Notes: generated from the sequence alone by a model not told the origin. A stretch of 64,000 nucleotides of DNA from Clostridium estertheticum subsp. estertheticum (GCF_001877035.1 NZ_CP015756.1:1789001-1853000); one strand, 5' to 3'. Shown: positions 7,630-16,302, numbered from the stretch's first letter. Numbers and translations: made by a program.

Positions 7630-8540
7630 ACCATAAAGTTACAAACTTAATCTAAATTTTCGCAAAAATAGTTTATATGTTCCAAAACATAATACTATCC
7701 AAAGTACAATCCAATATAGAAAAACTTTTATAAAAGTATAATATTGATCAAATATACAAGGTCCAAGCATCTGAATAGGACTAATACGATAATAAATACT
7801 ATTTCCATCGCCTATAAACATAAGTAATTGTCCAATAAATAGATATACAATCCAAGGGATACTTTGAGCAGCAAATACATTCTTAAATATATTTGCTGTT
7901 ATAAGACACGAAACAGCTATAACCATAGAAATAACACTAAAAAATACCATTATAATAAATATATAAACAAATGGATTACTTACATATAAACCTATGGAAA
8001 CGTTAGGTAATGCTTCACCTATGTAAACTGGTTTTATATGCAAGTAATATGGACTTGTAAAAATACTGTACAAAAATGCAGCTAGTTGAAATACTAAAGT
8101 AACTATAAACGCTACAAAAGATACAGCTATAGTTTTATATTTAATAAATTCTTTATGAGTTATTCTTGAAAGTGAAAATTGAAAAAAACCTGTTTTGTAA
8201 TCTAAAAATAACGAGTCACCAAATATGAATATAATTACTAAAGGGAAAATTAAAGGCATGAAACTATGCATAGGAAAGCATAAAGCTTTAAGATAATTAA
8301 TAAAAAAATTATTTTGACCTATAGTAGAGTACCCTGCGTTATCAATAATTGATATATGAATAAAAGCCGCCATGAAAACTATAAAAGCTAATAATGTCTG
8401 CCATCTACAAATTCTCCTAAATTCTATTTTAACAAATCGTTTAACCATATTATATACTCCTTAATTTTCTAATTTTTTGAAACTGTATAATCACTATGTG
8501 TTACAAATATAAGCGAAATAGCTATGTTTATTAAAAATAA
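7630..8540. repeat. Tandem duplication unit, copy B
   Basis: This is the partner of copy A (6584-7487). Homology starts at ACCATAAAG (7630) and is lost around 8540, within the last codons of the permease gene at 8469. The copies are about 90% alike by eye, so the event is recent on an evolutionary scale but not brand new. Confidence 0.75.
7639..8448 (-). CDS. ABC transporter permease (duplicate copy B)
   Basis: The 269-residue permease has the same six-segment layout as its downstream near copy. The N-terminus VKRFVKIEFRRICRWQTLLA is cytoplasmic and basic; a conserved SRITHKEFIKYKTIA loop between segments probably contacts the ATPase. It follows the third permease of the operon (8469-9281) after 20 bases, so it is likely the original copy. 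It is expected to work with the ATPase at 10120 in export of, or immunity to, a membrane-active peptide. Confidence 0.75.
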   Translation of the reverse strand: MVKRFVKIEFRRICRWQTLLAFIVFMAAFIHISIIDNAGYSTIGQNNFFINYLKALCFPMHSFMPLIFPLVIIFIFGDSLFLDYKTGFFQFSLSRITHKEFIKYKTIAVSFVAFIVTLVFQLAAFLYSIFTSPYYLHIKPVYIGEALPNVSIGLYVSNPFVYIFIIMVFFSVISMVIAVSCLITANIFKNVFAAQSIPWIVYLFIGQLLMFIGDGNSIYYRISPIQMLGPCIFDQYYTFIKVFLYWIVLWIVLCFGTYKLFLRKFRLSL

Positions 8541-9281
8541 TGCAATATTCATTTCAATATTTTTGAGGTATGATTCAATATTTGTAGCTATATCTATTGT
8601 TGATGGATAATTTATTGGTGATAATACTCTAGGGATTATTCCCTGCATGTATAATACTCCAAGCATTATACATAGGATTAATATTACTACATAACTATTT
8701 GCATACTTATTGAAAATTAAGTTTATTGTTTGAAATAATGTTGTTATAGCAATAAATCCTGTGAGTAAAACACAAAAAATGATAAACTCCATTTTATGAG
8801 GATTAATGCTTGAAGCAAAAATTTTAGGATAATATAAATAAGTATATGTACTCCATTTATTAAAAGCTGGAAAAGCTATGTGTGATAAAATTTTAGTTAT
8901 AACCATTAACAGTATAGTGAAAATAAAAGTTATTAATATTAAAGATAATACTTTAGCAGTCCACCATCTTAATTTTGAGCCAGCTCTTGTCAGTAAAAAC
9001 ACATCGAAACCACCAATTATACTTGTGCTAGATTGAACTAACAAAAGTAAAATACCAATTAACAATATCCATTGAAATAGATTTGGCAGATAAAAAATTT
9101 TATCAATTCCTCCGCATACTTTTAAAATCCCATCTGTGCTTGTAGCATCCACTTTCCCTATGTTTTTAGCATCTATTAGTATATATATTTGTAGGAATAT
9201 ATTTAGGAATAACAGTACTAATATATAAGCATTCCTTTTTTTATAACATGAATATAGTTCGTTTACAATTAATCGTTTCAT
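8469..9281 (-). CDS. ABC-2 type permease subunit
   Basis: The 270-residue membrane protein has around six transmembrane segments (near residues 18-35, 65-85, 110-130, 170-190, 198-215 and 242-260). It carries a motif GGFDVFLLTRAGSKLRWWTAK, where LTRxGS-x-x-xWW is typical of a cytoplasmic coupling region in ABC-2 permeases of antimicrobial-peptide exporters. It lies 8 bases after the preceding permease and 20 bases before the next, within one operon. Its last ~20 codons were copied into the duplication joint near 7423-7487. Confidence 0.72.
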   Translation of the reverse strand: MKRLIVNELYSCYKKRNAYILVLLFLNIFLQIYILIDAKNIGKVDATSTDGILKVCGGIDKIFYLPNLFQWILLIGILLLLVQSSTSIIGGFDVFLLTRAGSKLRWWTAKVLSLILITFIFTILLMVITKILSHIAFPAFNKWSTYTYLYYPKIFASSINPHKMEFIIFCVLLTGFIAITTLFQTINLIFNKYANSYVVILILCIMLGVLYMQGIIPRVLSPINYPSTIDIATNIESYLKNIEMNIALFLINIAISLIFVTHSDYTVSKN

Positions 9282-9289
9282 TAATTATC

Positions 9290-10123
9290 CTAACCTTTCC
9301 TAGATAAATTCATAGTTCTAATCCTAAAACAACCTATAGTAAAAAGTAATAATAAGATTACACCTGAAAATTTCATCGAATAAATTACCGTAAAACTTTG
9401 AATTGTCAAATCTGGCTTACCTGAAGATAAAGCCCTATAATGCACGAAAGGATAATGCCCAGATAATATTCCTTGAGTAATAGGTGAGAAAAATCTCTTA
9501 GATTGATCATCAAAAACAGCAATAACTCCTTGCATCACAAGTAAACCTACTCCTATAAAACTATAGAATGAATTATTAAATATCAAAGATATTATTAATA
9601 TGAAAAGTCCTAATGTACTTAATGTTATAATAAATAATCCATATTGAATCCCTAAAGTAGTAATCATGTTATTTCCTGATTTAATTGAGTATGTTACTAC
9701 ATCATAGTAGTTTTTTTCATTAAACGGTAATTTGTATATGAATGAAATAATAATTATATTAACTATACAACATAAAAACAACAAATTTGATGTTATAAAT
9801 ACAATTGCAACTTTTGATATAAAGTATGTTATCCTATTAGATATTCTGGATAAGAAAAACTCTATGTAGCCACTTTCACAATCTCTTGTGAATATATCAC
9901 CAATTAAATAACAGTAAATTATGGGGATAACTAAAATCATCACTAATGGGTATGAAAAGTAAATAAATAGATAGTCCCAAAAAACTAATGGCGCTCCTTT
10001 AGGCAGACAGCCTCCTGGAGCAATATATTTTAAGAGTATGCTTAAAACAAACAACATAACAAAAGTATAAATCCATTTTTTATAATTCAAAGAAAAATAG
10101 TGTTTAATCATGCACGTAATCAT
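9290..10123 (-). CDS. ABC-2 type permease subunit
   Basis: The 277-residue protein has six or so hydrophobic segments and the cytoplasmic stretch FTRDCESGYIEFFLSRISNRITYFISK. E-F-x-L-S-R-I-S/T recurs in the duplicated permeases (QFSLSRITHKEFIKYK), so all these permeases share a coupling-loop signature and probably a common ancestor. The ATG overlaps the ATPase stop (ATGA), giving translational coupling with the ATPase. Confidence 0.75.
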   Translation of the reverse strand: MITCMIKHYFSLNYKKWIYTFVMLFVLSILLKYIAPGGCLPKGAPLVFWDYLFIYFSYPLVMILVIPIIYCYLIGDIFTRDCESGYIEFFLSRISNRITYFISKVAIVFITSNLLFLCCIVNIIIISFIYKLPFNEKNYYDVVTYSIKSGNNMITTLGIQYGLFIITLSTLGLFILIISLIFNNSFYSFIGVGLLVMQGVIAVFDDQSKRFFSPITQGILSGHYPFVHYRALSSGKPDLTIQSFTVIYSMKFSGVILLLLFTIGCFRIRTMNLSRKG

Positions 10124-10809
10124 TTCACACCATCATTATTATCTAAATCTCTTAATATAGTTAAACTACCACCATCGATTTTATATATGCTATCACACAA
10201 TTCATCAATTTCCTCTTTTCTATGTGATACAATAATAAAACTTGAGCCTTTACTTTTCATATTATTAACAATGTTTGAAAATATTTCTACCCCATTTGAA
10301 TCTAATCCATTAGTAGGCTCATCAAAAAGTACAAGTACTGGGTTTTCCATTATAGCTTGTGCAATTCCTAATCTTTGCCTCATACCTAAAGAGTATTTTC
10401 CAACAGACTTTTTATTGTTATTATCTAACCCAACTAGCTTAATAACTGATCTTATATCATCATCATTAATAACATTACGAATAGACGCCAACATATGTAA
10501 ATTTGTATAACCAGTAAAATGCGGCAAAAATATAGGGGTTTCAATCAGAGCCCCTACATTTGTTGGTAGTCCCCCTAAAAGTCCTGGTAAAACTTTGTTC
10601 CCATCAACAATAACTTCGCCTTCATTAGGATAGATAAGCCCCATTATTATTCTTAGTAATGTTGTTTTTCCACAGCCATTAGTTCCGATGATTCCAACTA
10701 CTTCCCCTTTATTTATACTCAAATTAATATTTTTTAATATTTCTATTCCTTTAAATTTTTTAGAAACTCCCGTTAAAGATAATATTTTTTTATTTTCCAA
10801 TATTCTCAT
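10120..10809 (-). CDS. ABC transporter ATP-binding protein, Bcr/LanF-like
   Basis: The 229-residue ATPase has Walker A GTNGCGKTT (near residue 43), signature SLGMRQRLG (near 140), Walker B PVLVLFDEPTNGLDS (near 158) and the switch histidine in IIVSHRKEE. It drives export with the four downstream permeases, the usual layout of bacitracin-resistance or lantibiotic-immunity transporters; the substrate is inferred only from the family. The ATG at 10809 abuts AGAGG, so TTG at 10800 with 9-base spacing may be the true start. No sensor kinase is adjacent. Confidence 0.88.
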   Translation of the reverse strand: MRILENKKILSLTGVSKKFKGIEILKNINLSINKGEVVGIIGTNGCGKTTLLRIIMGLIYPNEGEVIVDGNKVLPGLLGGLPTNVGALIETPIFLPHFTGYTNLHMLASIRNVINDDDIRSVIKLVGLDNNNKKSVGKYSLGMRQRLGIAQAIMENPVLVLFDEPTNGLDSNGVEIFSNIVNNMKSKGSSFIIVSHRKEEIDELCDSIYKIDGGSLTILRDLDNNDGVK

Positions 10810-10930
10810 CCTCTTTTCTATATAATTTATTTTTTTAACTGGAACCGTAACACATTAGATATTGAATAGTATTTGTTTCTGATTTTATTATATAGTTTGT
10901 TGTCCCAATTTTTTCATTAGGTTACAATTA

Positions 10931-11101
10931 TACGCCCATGGAGTTGCGGATCCCGATTATGAGAAGGGTTGTCCATTTATCTATATTAGATTAACCAAAG
11001 GTACAATAAAATACAATAGAAAAAACATGAATGATCATTTTGTGGACATGAAAAGTCAATTCAATCCTAAATATGGTAAAATAATTCTTAATTTATGGTA
11101 A
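10931..11101 (+). pseudogene. Open-frame remnant without start
   Basis: A plus-strand frame reads YAHGVADPDYEKGCPFIYIR and continues to QFNPKYGKIILNLW before TAA at 11099-11101. It has protein-like composition but no start codon or ribosome binding site, and the frame only continues upstream into noncoding-looking DNA. It is probably the C-terminus of a lost gene; I do not recognise the family. The rest of 10810-11221 holds only A/T-rich sequence and a promoter-like motif near 11088. Confidence 0.3.
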
Positions 11102-11124
11102 TTGTGCTATAGTTAAATATATAG
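11086..11124 (+). promoter_or_regulatory. Extended -10 promoter-like motif, copy 2
   Basis: TTAATTTATGGTAATTGTG followed by CTATAGTTAAATATA closely matches the sites near 1080 and 23189. Here it lies about 100 bases before the small membrane-anchored protein at 11222 and overlaps the end of a decayed frame. Confidence 0.35.
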
Positions 11125-11221
11125 TGTTAGTAAGAAATTGGAGGAAAAATTGAAATGAATGTAATTGTAGAAAATCATGAAGTTTACAAAGAAGGGTTTG
11201 GAATAAAAAAGGGGTGTATAT

Positions 11222-11683
11222 ATGTTTAATAAAGTGAAGCAATATATTAAAAAAAATATAATACTAAGTATAGGAATTATACTATGCCTAGGCATTATGA
11301 GTACTTATGCATACACTAAGATTATGCCTGGATGGTTTTCACAGTCAGATACTTATAATGTAGTAAAGGAAACATTTCTAACTAATAAGGGGTATTCTAA
11401 TGAGTTATCAAAACATGTATCACCACAAGTATTTAAAAGAACAAATATATATAGTGGTTATGGTGACTTAAACACTAAAAAAACTTACAAAGTAGATTTT
11501 ACTTTAAAAGAAAAATCACAAACTAAATTTAAAAATACAGTTTATGTTAAAATGAACTATTCAGTGAAGATAATGGATTTACAGGGAAATATTTTAGGAG
11601 GTTCAGAGCATGTACCAATTACATTTACTATTAAGTATATAAAAGGTGAATGGTACATTACAGAAAAAGAAGAATCTGCATAA
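11222..11683 (+). CDS. Membrane-anchored protein of unknown function
   Basis: The 153-residue protein has a basic start, one hydrophobic segment (about residues 13-31, NIILSIGIILCLGIMSTYAY) that could be a signal anchor, and an extracytoplasmic domain of about 115 residues ending in KYIKGEWYITEKEESA. GEWYIT with preceding beta strands recalls small NTF2-like or YxxW-type extracellular domains, but no family is certain. ATG follows AAAAAGGGG. A strong terminator follows, so it is a single-gene unit. Confidence 0.6.
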   Translation: MFNKVKQYIKKNIILSIGIILCLGIMSTYAYTKIMPGWFSQSDTYNVVKETFLTNKGYSNELSKHVSPQVFKRTNIYSGYGDLNTKKTYKVDFTLKEKSQTKFKNTVYVKMNYSVKIMDLQGNILGGSEHVPITFTIKYIKGEWYITEKEESA

Positions 11684-11710
11684 ACAGGAATATCTGAGTG
11701 GGAGAGAAAT

Positions 11711-11755
11711 GCCTAAAATGTATAAATAATACTAATACATTTTATGGCTTTTTTT
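11711..11755 (+). terminator. Rho-independent terminator
   Basis: GCCTAAAATGTAT pairs with ATACATTTTATGGC, followed by seven or more T. It ends the transcript of the small membrane-anchored protein gene. Confidence 0.85.
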
Positions 11756-11806
11756 AGCTTTACGCAAGGGGATACTTTTACAAAGGATATTTATTTTTTT
11801 ATGATT

Positions 11807-12019
11807 TCATGTAACTACTATATTAAAGTAGACTGTTTTATTTATATCATAACGCTTGCAATGTAATTGACTTGGAACAGAATCAGAGCTTGCATAACCT
11901 ACTGGAAGAAGTGCTACTGGAATAATATAATCTGGCAAAGCAAATGGTTCTCTGATAGTATCATTAAAATTTCCTACAAAAGTACTACCTAAGCCTAATT
12001 CGGCGACTTCAAGCATCAT
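11807..12019 (-). pseudogene. C-terminal fragment of a nitroreductase
   Basis: The 70-codon frame starts MMLEVAELGLGSTFVGNF and contains PFALPDYIIPVALLPVGYAS, the C-terminal FMN-binding part of nitroreductase-family proteins (usually 165-200 residues). The N-terminal two thirds, including the first FMN-contacting arginine/serine cluster, are absent upstream. No ribosome binding site is seen. It is a decayed gene rather than a small protein. Confidence 0.6.
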
Positions 12020-12126
12020 GTGAGTTTTATTTCTATGTAACTATTTAATTACAAATAAGGGGTACAATAAAAATATAGGTAGGAAAAAACAATTGTTCAA
12101 GATATATATATAAAGGGGTGTTTGTT

Positions 12127-13311
12127 ATGAATAAAAGGTCTATATTAATGGTTACTTTAGTAATGTCTTTAATGTTTATGGGAGGTTGTACTGTATCAAG
12201 TCCGGTTGAATTAATACAACCGCCTAAACTTTTAGATTCACAGCTTAAAAAGGATGATATAAGCTCAATAGCAAAACAGTTATTACCAGACAAATCAAAG
12301 CTAGTGGCTATATCAAAGATATCTACTGGAAATCCTGTTATTAGTGTGGATGTTGATAATGATAAAAAAGATGAGATCATAGCATTCTTTGATCTCCCAG
12401 AATCTTTTGAAAAGGGATTTGTAGTAATTAAAGAAAAAAATGGTAAATGGAATAAAATATATGAGTATAAAAGTGAAGGAAGTAAAATAGTAAATAGTGA
12501 ATTTCTAGTTATTAATGGTAAAAAAGCTTTATTATTTGGAAATCTAATCTCAACTCATGCAGGAGTTGCATATAACTTATTTACATTTGATAATGATAAT
12601 ATTAGAAAAGTTAATTTAGGGACGTGGAATAAGATGGAGGTATTGAAGACATCCTTAGAAACTGATAAAAAGGAATTTGTATTTGCAGGATGGAAATTAT
12701 ATGCTCCAGATAATACCTATGTAATCGACCTAATTAGATTTGATGGCGAAAAAGTTACCTATGCTAAAGATTTATATAAAGAATACTTCAAAAACGTAGT
12801 TAAATATTATAAAGGTATAATAAAAGAAAATAGCCTAGATGTATCACAGTGGTACTTTTTAGCCGATTCACAAGTGAAAGCAAATATGTATAATGATGCT
12901 CTTATATCTATACAGAAAGGTATTGATGTTAATAATGATAAAAATAAAACATTTGACGCATTTTCGGATACAGAGTTTTATTTATTAAAGGCACAATCTT
13001 TAAATGGACTTAAAAAATATGATGAATCAAAGACTGTTTCAGAGGAGTCAGCGGTAAAACAGATCAATAAACTAGGAAAAAACACGAAGGTTAAAGATGA
13101 TAAAAATGATTTTAATTATATGAATGATGAAAAAGTTTTAGCTGATATTTATTTAGAAACTGCAAAGTCATATTATAACCTAAAACAAGTTGATAAAGGT
13201 ATGCAATATTATCAGAAATACTTGGAAATAATTAAAACCCTTGAGAAGAAGGGTTATTTTAAAGATAGCATTGTAAACGACAATGTAGAGCAACTACAGA
13301 AAATAAAATAA
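12127..13311 (+). CDS. Lipoprotein with C-terminal TPR-like repeats
   Basis: From ATG 12127 (eight bases after AGGGG; an in-frame GTG at 12118 lacks spacing) the product is 394 residues. Residues 1-21 form a lipoprotein signal with lipobox FMGGC. Residues ~60-210 look like a beta-rich region (VISVDVDNDKKDEIIAFF resembles an FG-GAP/VCBS-like calcium-binding strand). Residues ~230-390 contain helical TPR-like units (SQWYFLADSQVKANMYNDAL, ADIYLETAKSYYNLKQVDKG). It should sit on the outer face of the membrane. It precedes a response regulator and kinase by 24 bases, suggesting a sensory accessory role. Confidence 0.7.
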   Translation: MNKRSILMVTLVMSLMFMGGCTVSSPVELIQPPKLLDSQLKKDDISSIAKQLLPDKSKLVAISKISTGNPVISVDVDNDKKDEIIAFFDLPESFEKGFVVIKEKNGKWNKIYEYKSEGSKIVNSEFLVINGKKALLFGNLISTHAGVAYNLFTFDNDNIRKVNLGTWNKMEVLKTSLETDKKEFVFAGWKLYAPDNTYVIDLIRFDGEKVTYAKDLYKEYFKNVVKYYKGIIKENSLDVSQWYFLADSQVKANMYNDALISIQKGIDVNNDKNKTFDAFSDTEFYLLKAQSLNGLKKYDESKTVSEESAVKQINKLGKNTKVKDDKNDFNYMNDEKVLADIYLETAKSYYNLKQVDKGMQYYQKYLEIIKTLEKKGYFKDSIVNDNVEQLQKIK

Positions 13312-13335
13312 TTGTTGGGGCATGGTGGTAGATTA

Positions 13336-14019
13336 ATGAATGAAAAGGTTCTTGTTGTTGAAGATGAAAAACACATTAGAGATTTTATAACTTTAAATTT
13401 ATCATTAAGTAAGTTTAAAGTTATGGAAGCATCTTCAGGTGAAGATGGGTTAATTAAATATGAAGCTGAAAAACCTGATGTAGTAATTCTTGATATAATG
13501 TTACCTAATATTGATGGTTATGAGGTATGTAAAAGGTTAAGAGAAAAGGGTTATGATTGCTGTATAATAATGCTAACGGCAAAAGGACAAGATATGGATA
13601 AAATAACAGGGCTTGATATTGGTGCGGATGATTACATGGTTAAGCCATTTAATCCTATGGAACTTATTTCGAGGATAAATGCTAATTTAAGAAAAATAAA
13701 AAGAAATGACATTAATCTGGATATTCTTATATACGACCAATTAAAACTTGATAAAATATCAAAAAAAATTTATAGAAATGAATTGGAGATAGAATTCACT
13801 TTCAGAGAGTTTTGTCTTATAGAGGTATTGATGGGAAATATAAATAAAGCACTTTCAAGGGAAAAGCTCCTAGATTTAGCTTGGGGAGAGGATTTCTTTG
13901 GTGAAATAAAGACTGTTGATGTTCATGTAAGGAGAATAAGAGAAAAAATAGAAGATAATCCATCGAAGCCTGTTTATATAAAAACGGTTTGGGGAGTGGG
14001 GTATAGGTTTGGGAAATGA
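13336..14019 (+). CDS. OmpR/PhoB-family response regulator
   Basis: The receiver domain (residues 1-~118) has the acidic pair in VVEDEKH, the phospho-acceptor Asp in VVILDIMLPNIDG, Thr in IIMLTAKG and Lys in MVKPFNP. The winged-helix output domain (~130-227) ends VDVHVRRIREKIED…VWGVGYRF. ATG 13336 (MNEKVLVVE) is the family start; the longer frame from TTG 13312 is less likely. It overlaps the kinase gene, so the pair is translationally coupled, and it follows the TPR lipoprotein. Confidence 0.88.
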   Translation: MNEKVLVVEDEKHIRDFITLNLSLSKFKVMEASSGEDGLIKYEAEKPDVVILDIMLPNIDGYEVCKRLREKGYDCCIIMLTAKGQDMDKITGLDIGADDYMVKPFNPMELISRINANLRKIKRNDINLDILIYDQLKLDKISKKIYRNELEIEFTFREFCLIEVLMGNINKALSREKLLDLAWGEDFFGEIKTVDVHVRRIREKIEDNPSKPVYIKTVWGVGYRFGK

Positions 14020-15415
14020 GAGGATGCGTGTGAGGAGTATTAAGACAAGGCTTACAGTAAGTTACTTAATACTTATAATTTTGATTGTACTTATATTTGA
14101 GGGCATTCTTATGATTAGTGTAAAAAAGTATTATAATAATACCATTGAAAATACATTAAAAAATCAAGCGGAGATATCAAGTGATTTTTACAAGAAGTAC
14201 CTTGCTGATACAAATATTTTAAAGGCATCTAATGACATAATAGATAATTTTTCTTATTTAACAAACTCACAGATCCAGATTGTAAATACAAATGGAATAG
14301 TAATTAACGATAATAAGGGCGTATCATCTGGAATAAGAATACAATCACCAGATATTGATGAAGCACTAAATGGAGATATATCAATTTTTAAAGGCACATA
14401 TAAAGAAAGTATAATGGTAGTTTCAAAAAGTTTAATATCAAATGGTAGAACGGTTGGAGTTATACGGCTTATAACATCAATGGCAAAGGTAAATAAACTT
14501 CTTACAAGAATATACTTTGTACTCGCATTAATAGGAGTTATTGTTATTTTAGCCACAGCAAAACTAAGCATAATTATGTCTAAAACGATTATAGAACCAT
14601 TAAAAACTGTAACAAATGCAGCTAATGAAATGGCTAAAGGAAAATTTTCAATAAGAGTAGATAAAAAATATAATGACGAAGTAGGTATAATGGCTGATAC
14701 CTTAAACTATCTGTCTGAGGAAATATTAAAAAATGAAAAATTGAAAAATGAATTCATATCATCAATATCGCATGAACTTAGAACACCATTAACATCTATA
14801 AAAGGCTGGGCATTAACATTAAAAAGAAAAGAATTTACAGATGAGGTTAAAAAAACGGAAGCACTTAATATTATAGTTGAGGAAAGCGAAAGATTATCAT
14901 TGATGGTAGAAGATCTTTTAGACTTGTCAAGATTTCAAGCTGGCAGAATTACTCTTCACATAGATAAAATTGATATAAGCCAAATTTTAAAAAATATAAT
15001 TATGGAGTTTCAGCCAAGAGCACAGAAAAGTGGAATTACGTTAATTTACAATGCTGAAGAAACTGTATTTATTGATGGTGACAAAAACAGACTGAAACAA
15101 GTTTTTATTAATATATTAGATAATGCTTTAAAGTTTTCAAGTAGAGGGGGAGCAGTTTATATAGGTCAGGTTGAGAAAAAGGAAAGTCTAACAATAACCA
15201 TAAGTGATAAAGGCATAGGTATAAGCGAAGAAGATTTAAAAAGCATTACCAAAAAGTTTTACAAAGGAAACTCTAAAAAATCAGGAAGTGGGTTGGGACT
15301 TGCAATATCAAATGAAATAATAAACTTGCATAAAGGAGATCTAGTGGTTAGTAGTGATTATGGAAATGGAACTAAAGTAGAAGTAAAGTTGCCACGAAAT
15401 AGGCAGAACAGATAA
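14009..15415 (+). CDS. Membrane sensor histidine kinase
   Basis: About 463-468 residues (TTG 14009 or ATG 14024). Transmembrane segment 1 is near residues 14-35 and segment 2 near 167-188, enclosing an extracellular sensor of about 130 residues. A HAMP domain follows (IIEPLKTVTNAANEMAKGKF), then HisKA with SSISHELRTPLTSIKGW, and HATPase_c with N-box NILDNALKFS, GKGIGIS-like SDKGIGISE and GSGLGLAIS. It phosphorylates the overlapping response regulator. The three-gene operon with the TPR lipoprotein suggests the lipoprotein modulates or reports a cell-surface signal. Confidence 0.88.
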   Translation: MGNERMRVRSIKTRLTVSYLILIILIVLIFEGILMISVKKYYNNTIENTLKNQAEISSDFYKKYLADTNILKASNDIIDNFSYLTNSQIQIVNTNGIVINDNKGVSSGIRIQSPDIDEALNGDISIFKGTYKESIMVVSKSLISNGRTVGVIRLITSMAKVNKLLTRIYFVLALIGVIVILATAKLSIIMSKTIIEPLKTVTNAANEMAKGKFSIRVDKKYNDEVGIMADTLNYLSEEILKNEKLKNEFISSISHELRTPLTSIKGWALTLKRKEFTDEVKKTEALNIIVEESERLSLMVEDLLDLSRFQAGRITLHIDKIDISQILKNIIMEFQPRAQKSGITLIYNAEETVFIDGDKNRLKQVFINILDNALKFSSRGGAVYIGQVEKKESLTITISDKGIGISEEDLKSITKKFYKGNSKKSGSGLGLAISNEIINLHKGDLVVSSDYGNGTKVEVKLPRNRQNR

Positions 15416-15516
15416 TCTGATTTTGTATAAGCAAAATAAAAGGTGCTTTTATTAGCACTAATTAAGGTAAATCAGTTGTGAAATATTACAATAAAGTTTA
15501 CAGATTTAGTTTCACA

Positions 15517-15545
15517 TTGACATATATATATATAAAATGTATCCT
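15517..15545 (+). promoter_or_regulatory. SigA-type promoter for the repeat lipoprotein
   Basis: TTGACA at 15517-15522 and TATCCT at 15540-15545 are separated by 17 bases. The ribosome binding site GAGAAGG and ATG 15564 follow. Confidence 0.55.
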
Positions 15546-15563
15546 ATGTAGAGAAGGCTTTTT

Positions 15564-16226
15564 ATGATTAAAAAAGGAACGCTATTTATAATAATTTCAA
15601 TTATAAGTGTTAGCATGTATGGATGTTCGAATAAACAGGCAACAGCTGATAAGCAAGCAACGGTTGAGAAACAGGCAACGGCTGAGAAACAAGCACCAGC
15701 TGAGAAACAGGCACCAACTGAGAAACAAGTAATAGCTGAGAAACAGGCAACAACTGAGAAGCAATCAACAACTGAGAAACAATCACCAACTAAGAAACAA
15801 GTAACAACTAGCCCAAACAATAAAACAACAGCTTCAAAAGAATCTAAAAACAAAACAGTAGTTAAGGAAGGTTTTTATGGTGAGTGGATAATTAAGAGTA
15901 ATCCAGTAGGTTCGTCTGTAACTGCTTATAGTAGTGAGGATGTAAAAAATATAGTTGGGAAAAAAATTACTTATTCAAAGGCAAAAGCTAGTTATGGAAC
16001 TAATATATGTACAAGTCCAGTTTATAAAAAAACGAGTATTTCTAAATCAAATTTCGAAGGCGGTTATCGTGTTAATTTTAGCAGATTAAATATTGCAAAT
16101 TTTCCTCTTAAGTATGTTGTTGTAGATGGCTTAAGTGGTATAGGCAATCAGTTTTATGTAAAAGATGCTAATACACTTCTATTATTTAGTGGTGGATATT
16201 TTTTTGAACTAGACAGATTAAATTAG
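15564..16226 (+). CDS. Lipoprotein with KQ-rich hexapeptide repeats
   Basis: The 220-residue product has a lipoprotein signal with lipobox SMYGC. A linker of about ten six-residue units of the form K-Q-A/S/V-T/P-A/T-E follows (residues ~24-82). The C-terminal domain of about 115 residues starts FYGEWIIKSN and ends LLLFSGGYFFELDRL. That domain has the outline of a small lipocalin-like beta barrel common in Firmicute lipoproteins of unknown function; this is a weak match. The linker probably spans the cell wall. Confidence 0.65.
   Translation: MIKKGTLFIIISIISVSMYGCSNKQATADKQATVEKQATAEKQAPAEKQAPTEKQVIAEKQATTEKQSTTEKQSPTKKQVTTSPNNKTTASKESKNKTVVKEGFYGEWIIKSNPVGSSVTAYSSEDVKNIVGKKITYSKAKASYGTNICTSPVYKKTSISKSNFEGGYRVNFSRLNIANFPLKYVVVDGLSGIGNQFYVKDANTLLLFSGGYFFELDRLN
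15633..15809 (+). repeat. 18-bp in-frame tandem repeat (about 10 units)
   Basis: Units of the type GAGAAACAGGCAACGGCT encode the hexapeptide spacer of the lipoprotein. Units have drifted mainly at the third, fourth and fifth codons. Such repeats change in copy number by slippage without breaking the frame, so linker length may vary between strains. Confidence 0.85.
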
Positions 16227-16268
16227 ATTGATTAAATATTGTTATACTAAGGGTATTTATATTTGGGA

Positions 16269-16302
16269 CTTTATCACTAAATGATAAAGCTCTTATTTTT
16301 TG
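16269..16302 (+). terminator. Terminator-like hairpin
   Basis: CTTTATCA (16269-16276) and TGATAAAG (16282-16289) form an 8-bp stem with a 5-base loop, followed by CTCTTATTTTTTG. It terminates the repeat-lipoprotein transcript. Confidence 0.65.

Noticed and set aside
15633-15809. CRISPR-like array
   Set aside because: The 18-bp units are contiguous without spacers, in frame, and encode a lipoprotein stalk.
15512-15853. Minus-strand ORF with repeated cysteine-rich units (CFSAVAC)
   Set aside because: It is the antisense translation of the 18-bp lipoprotein repeats; the pattern comes from the repeat, not from a gene.
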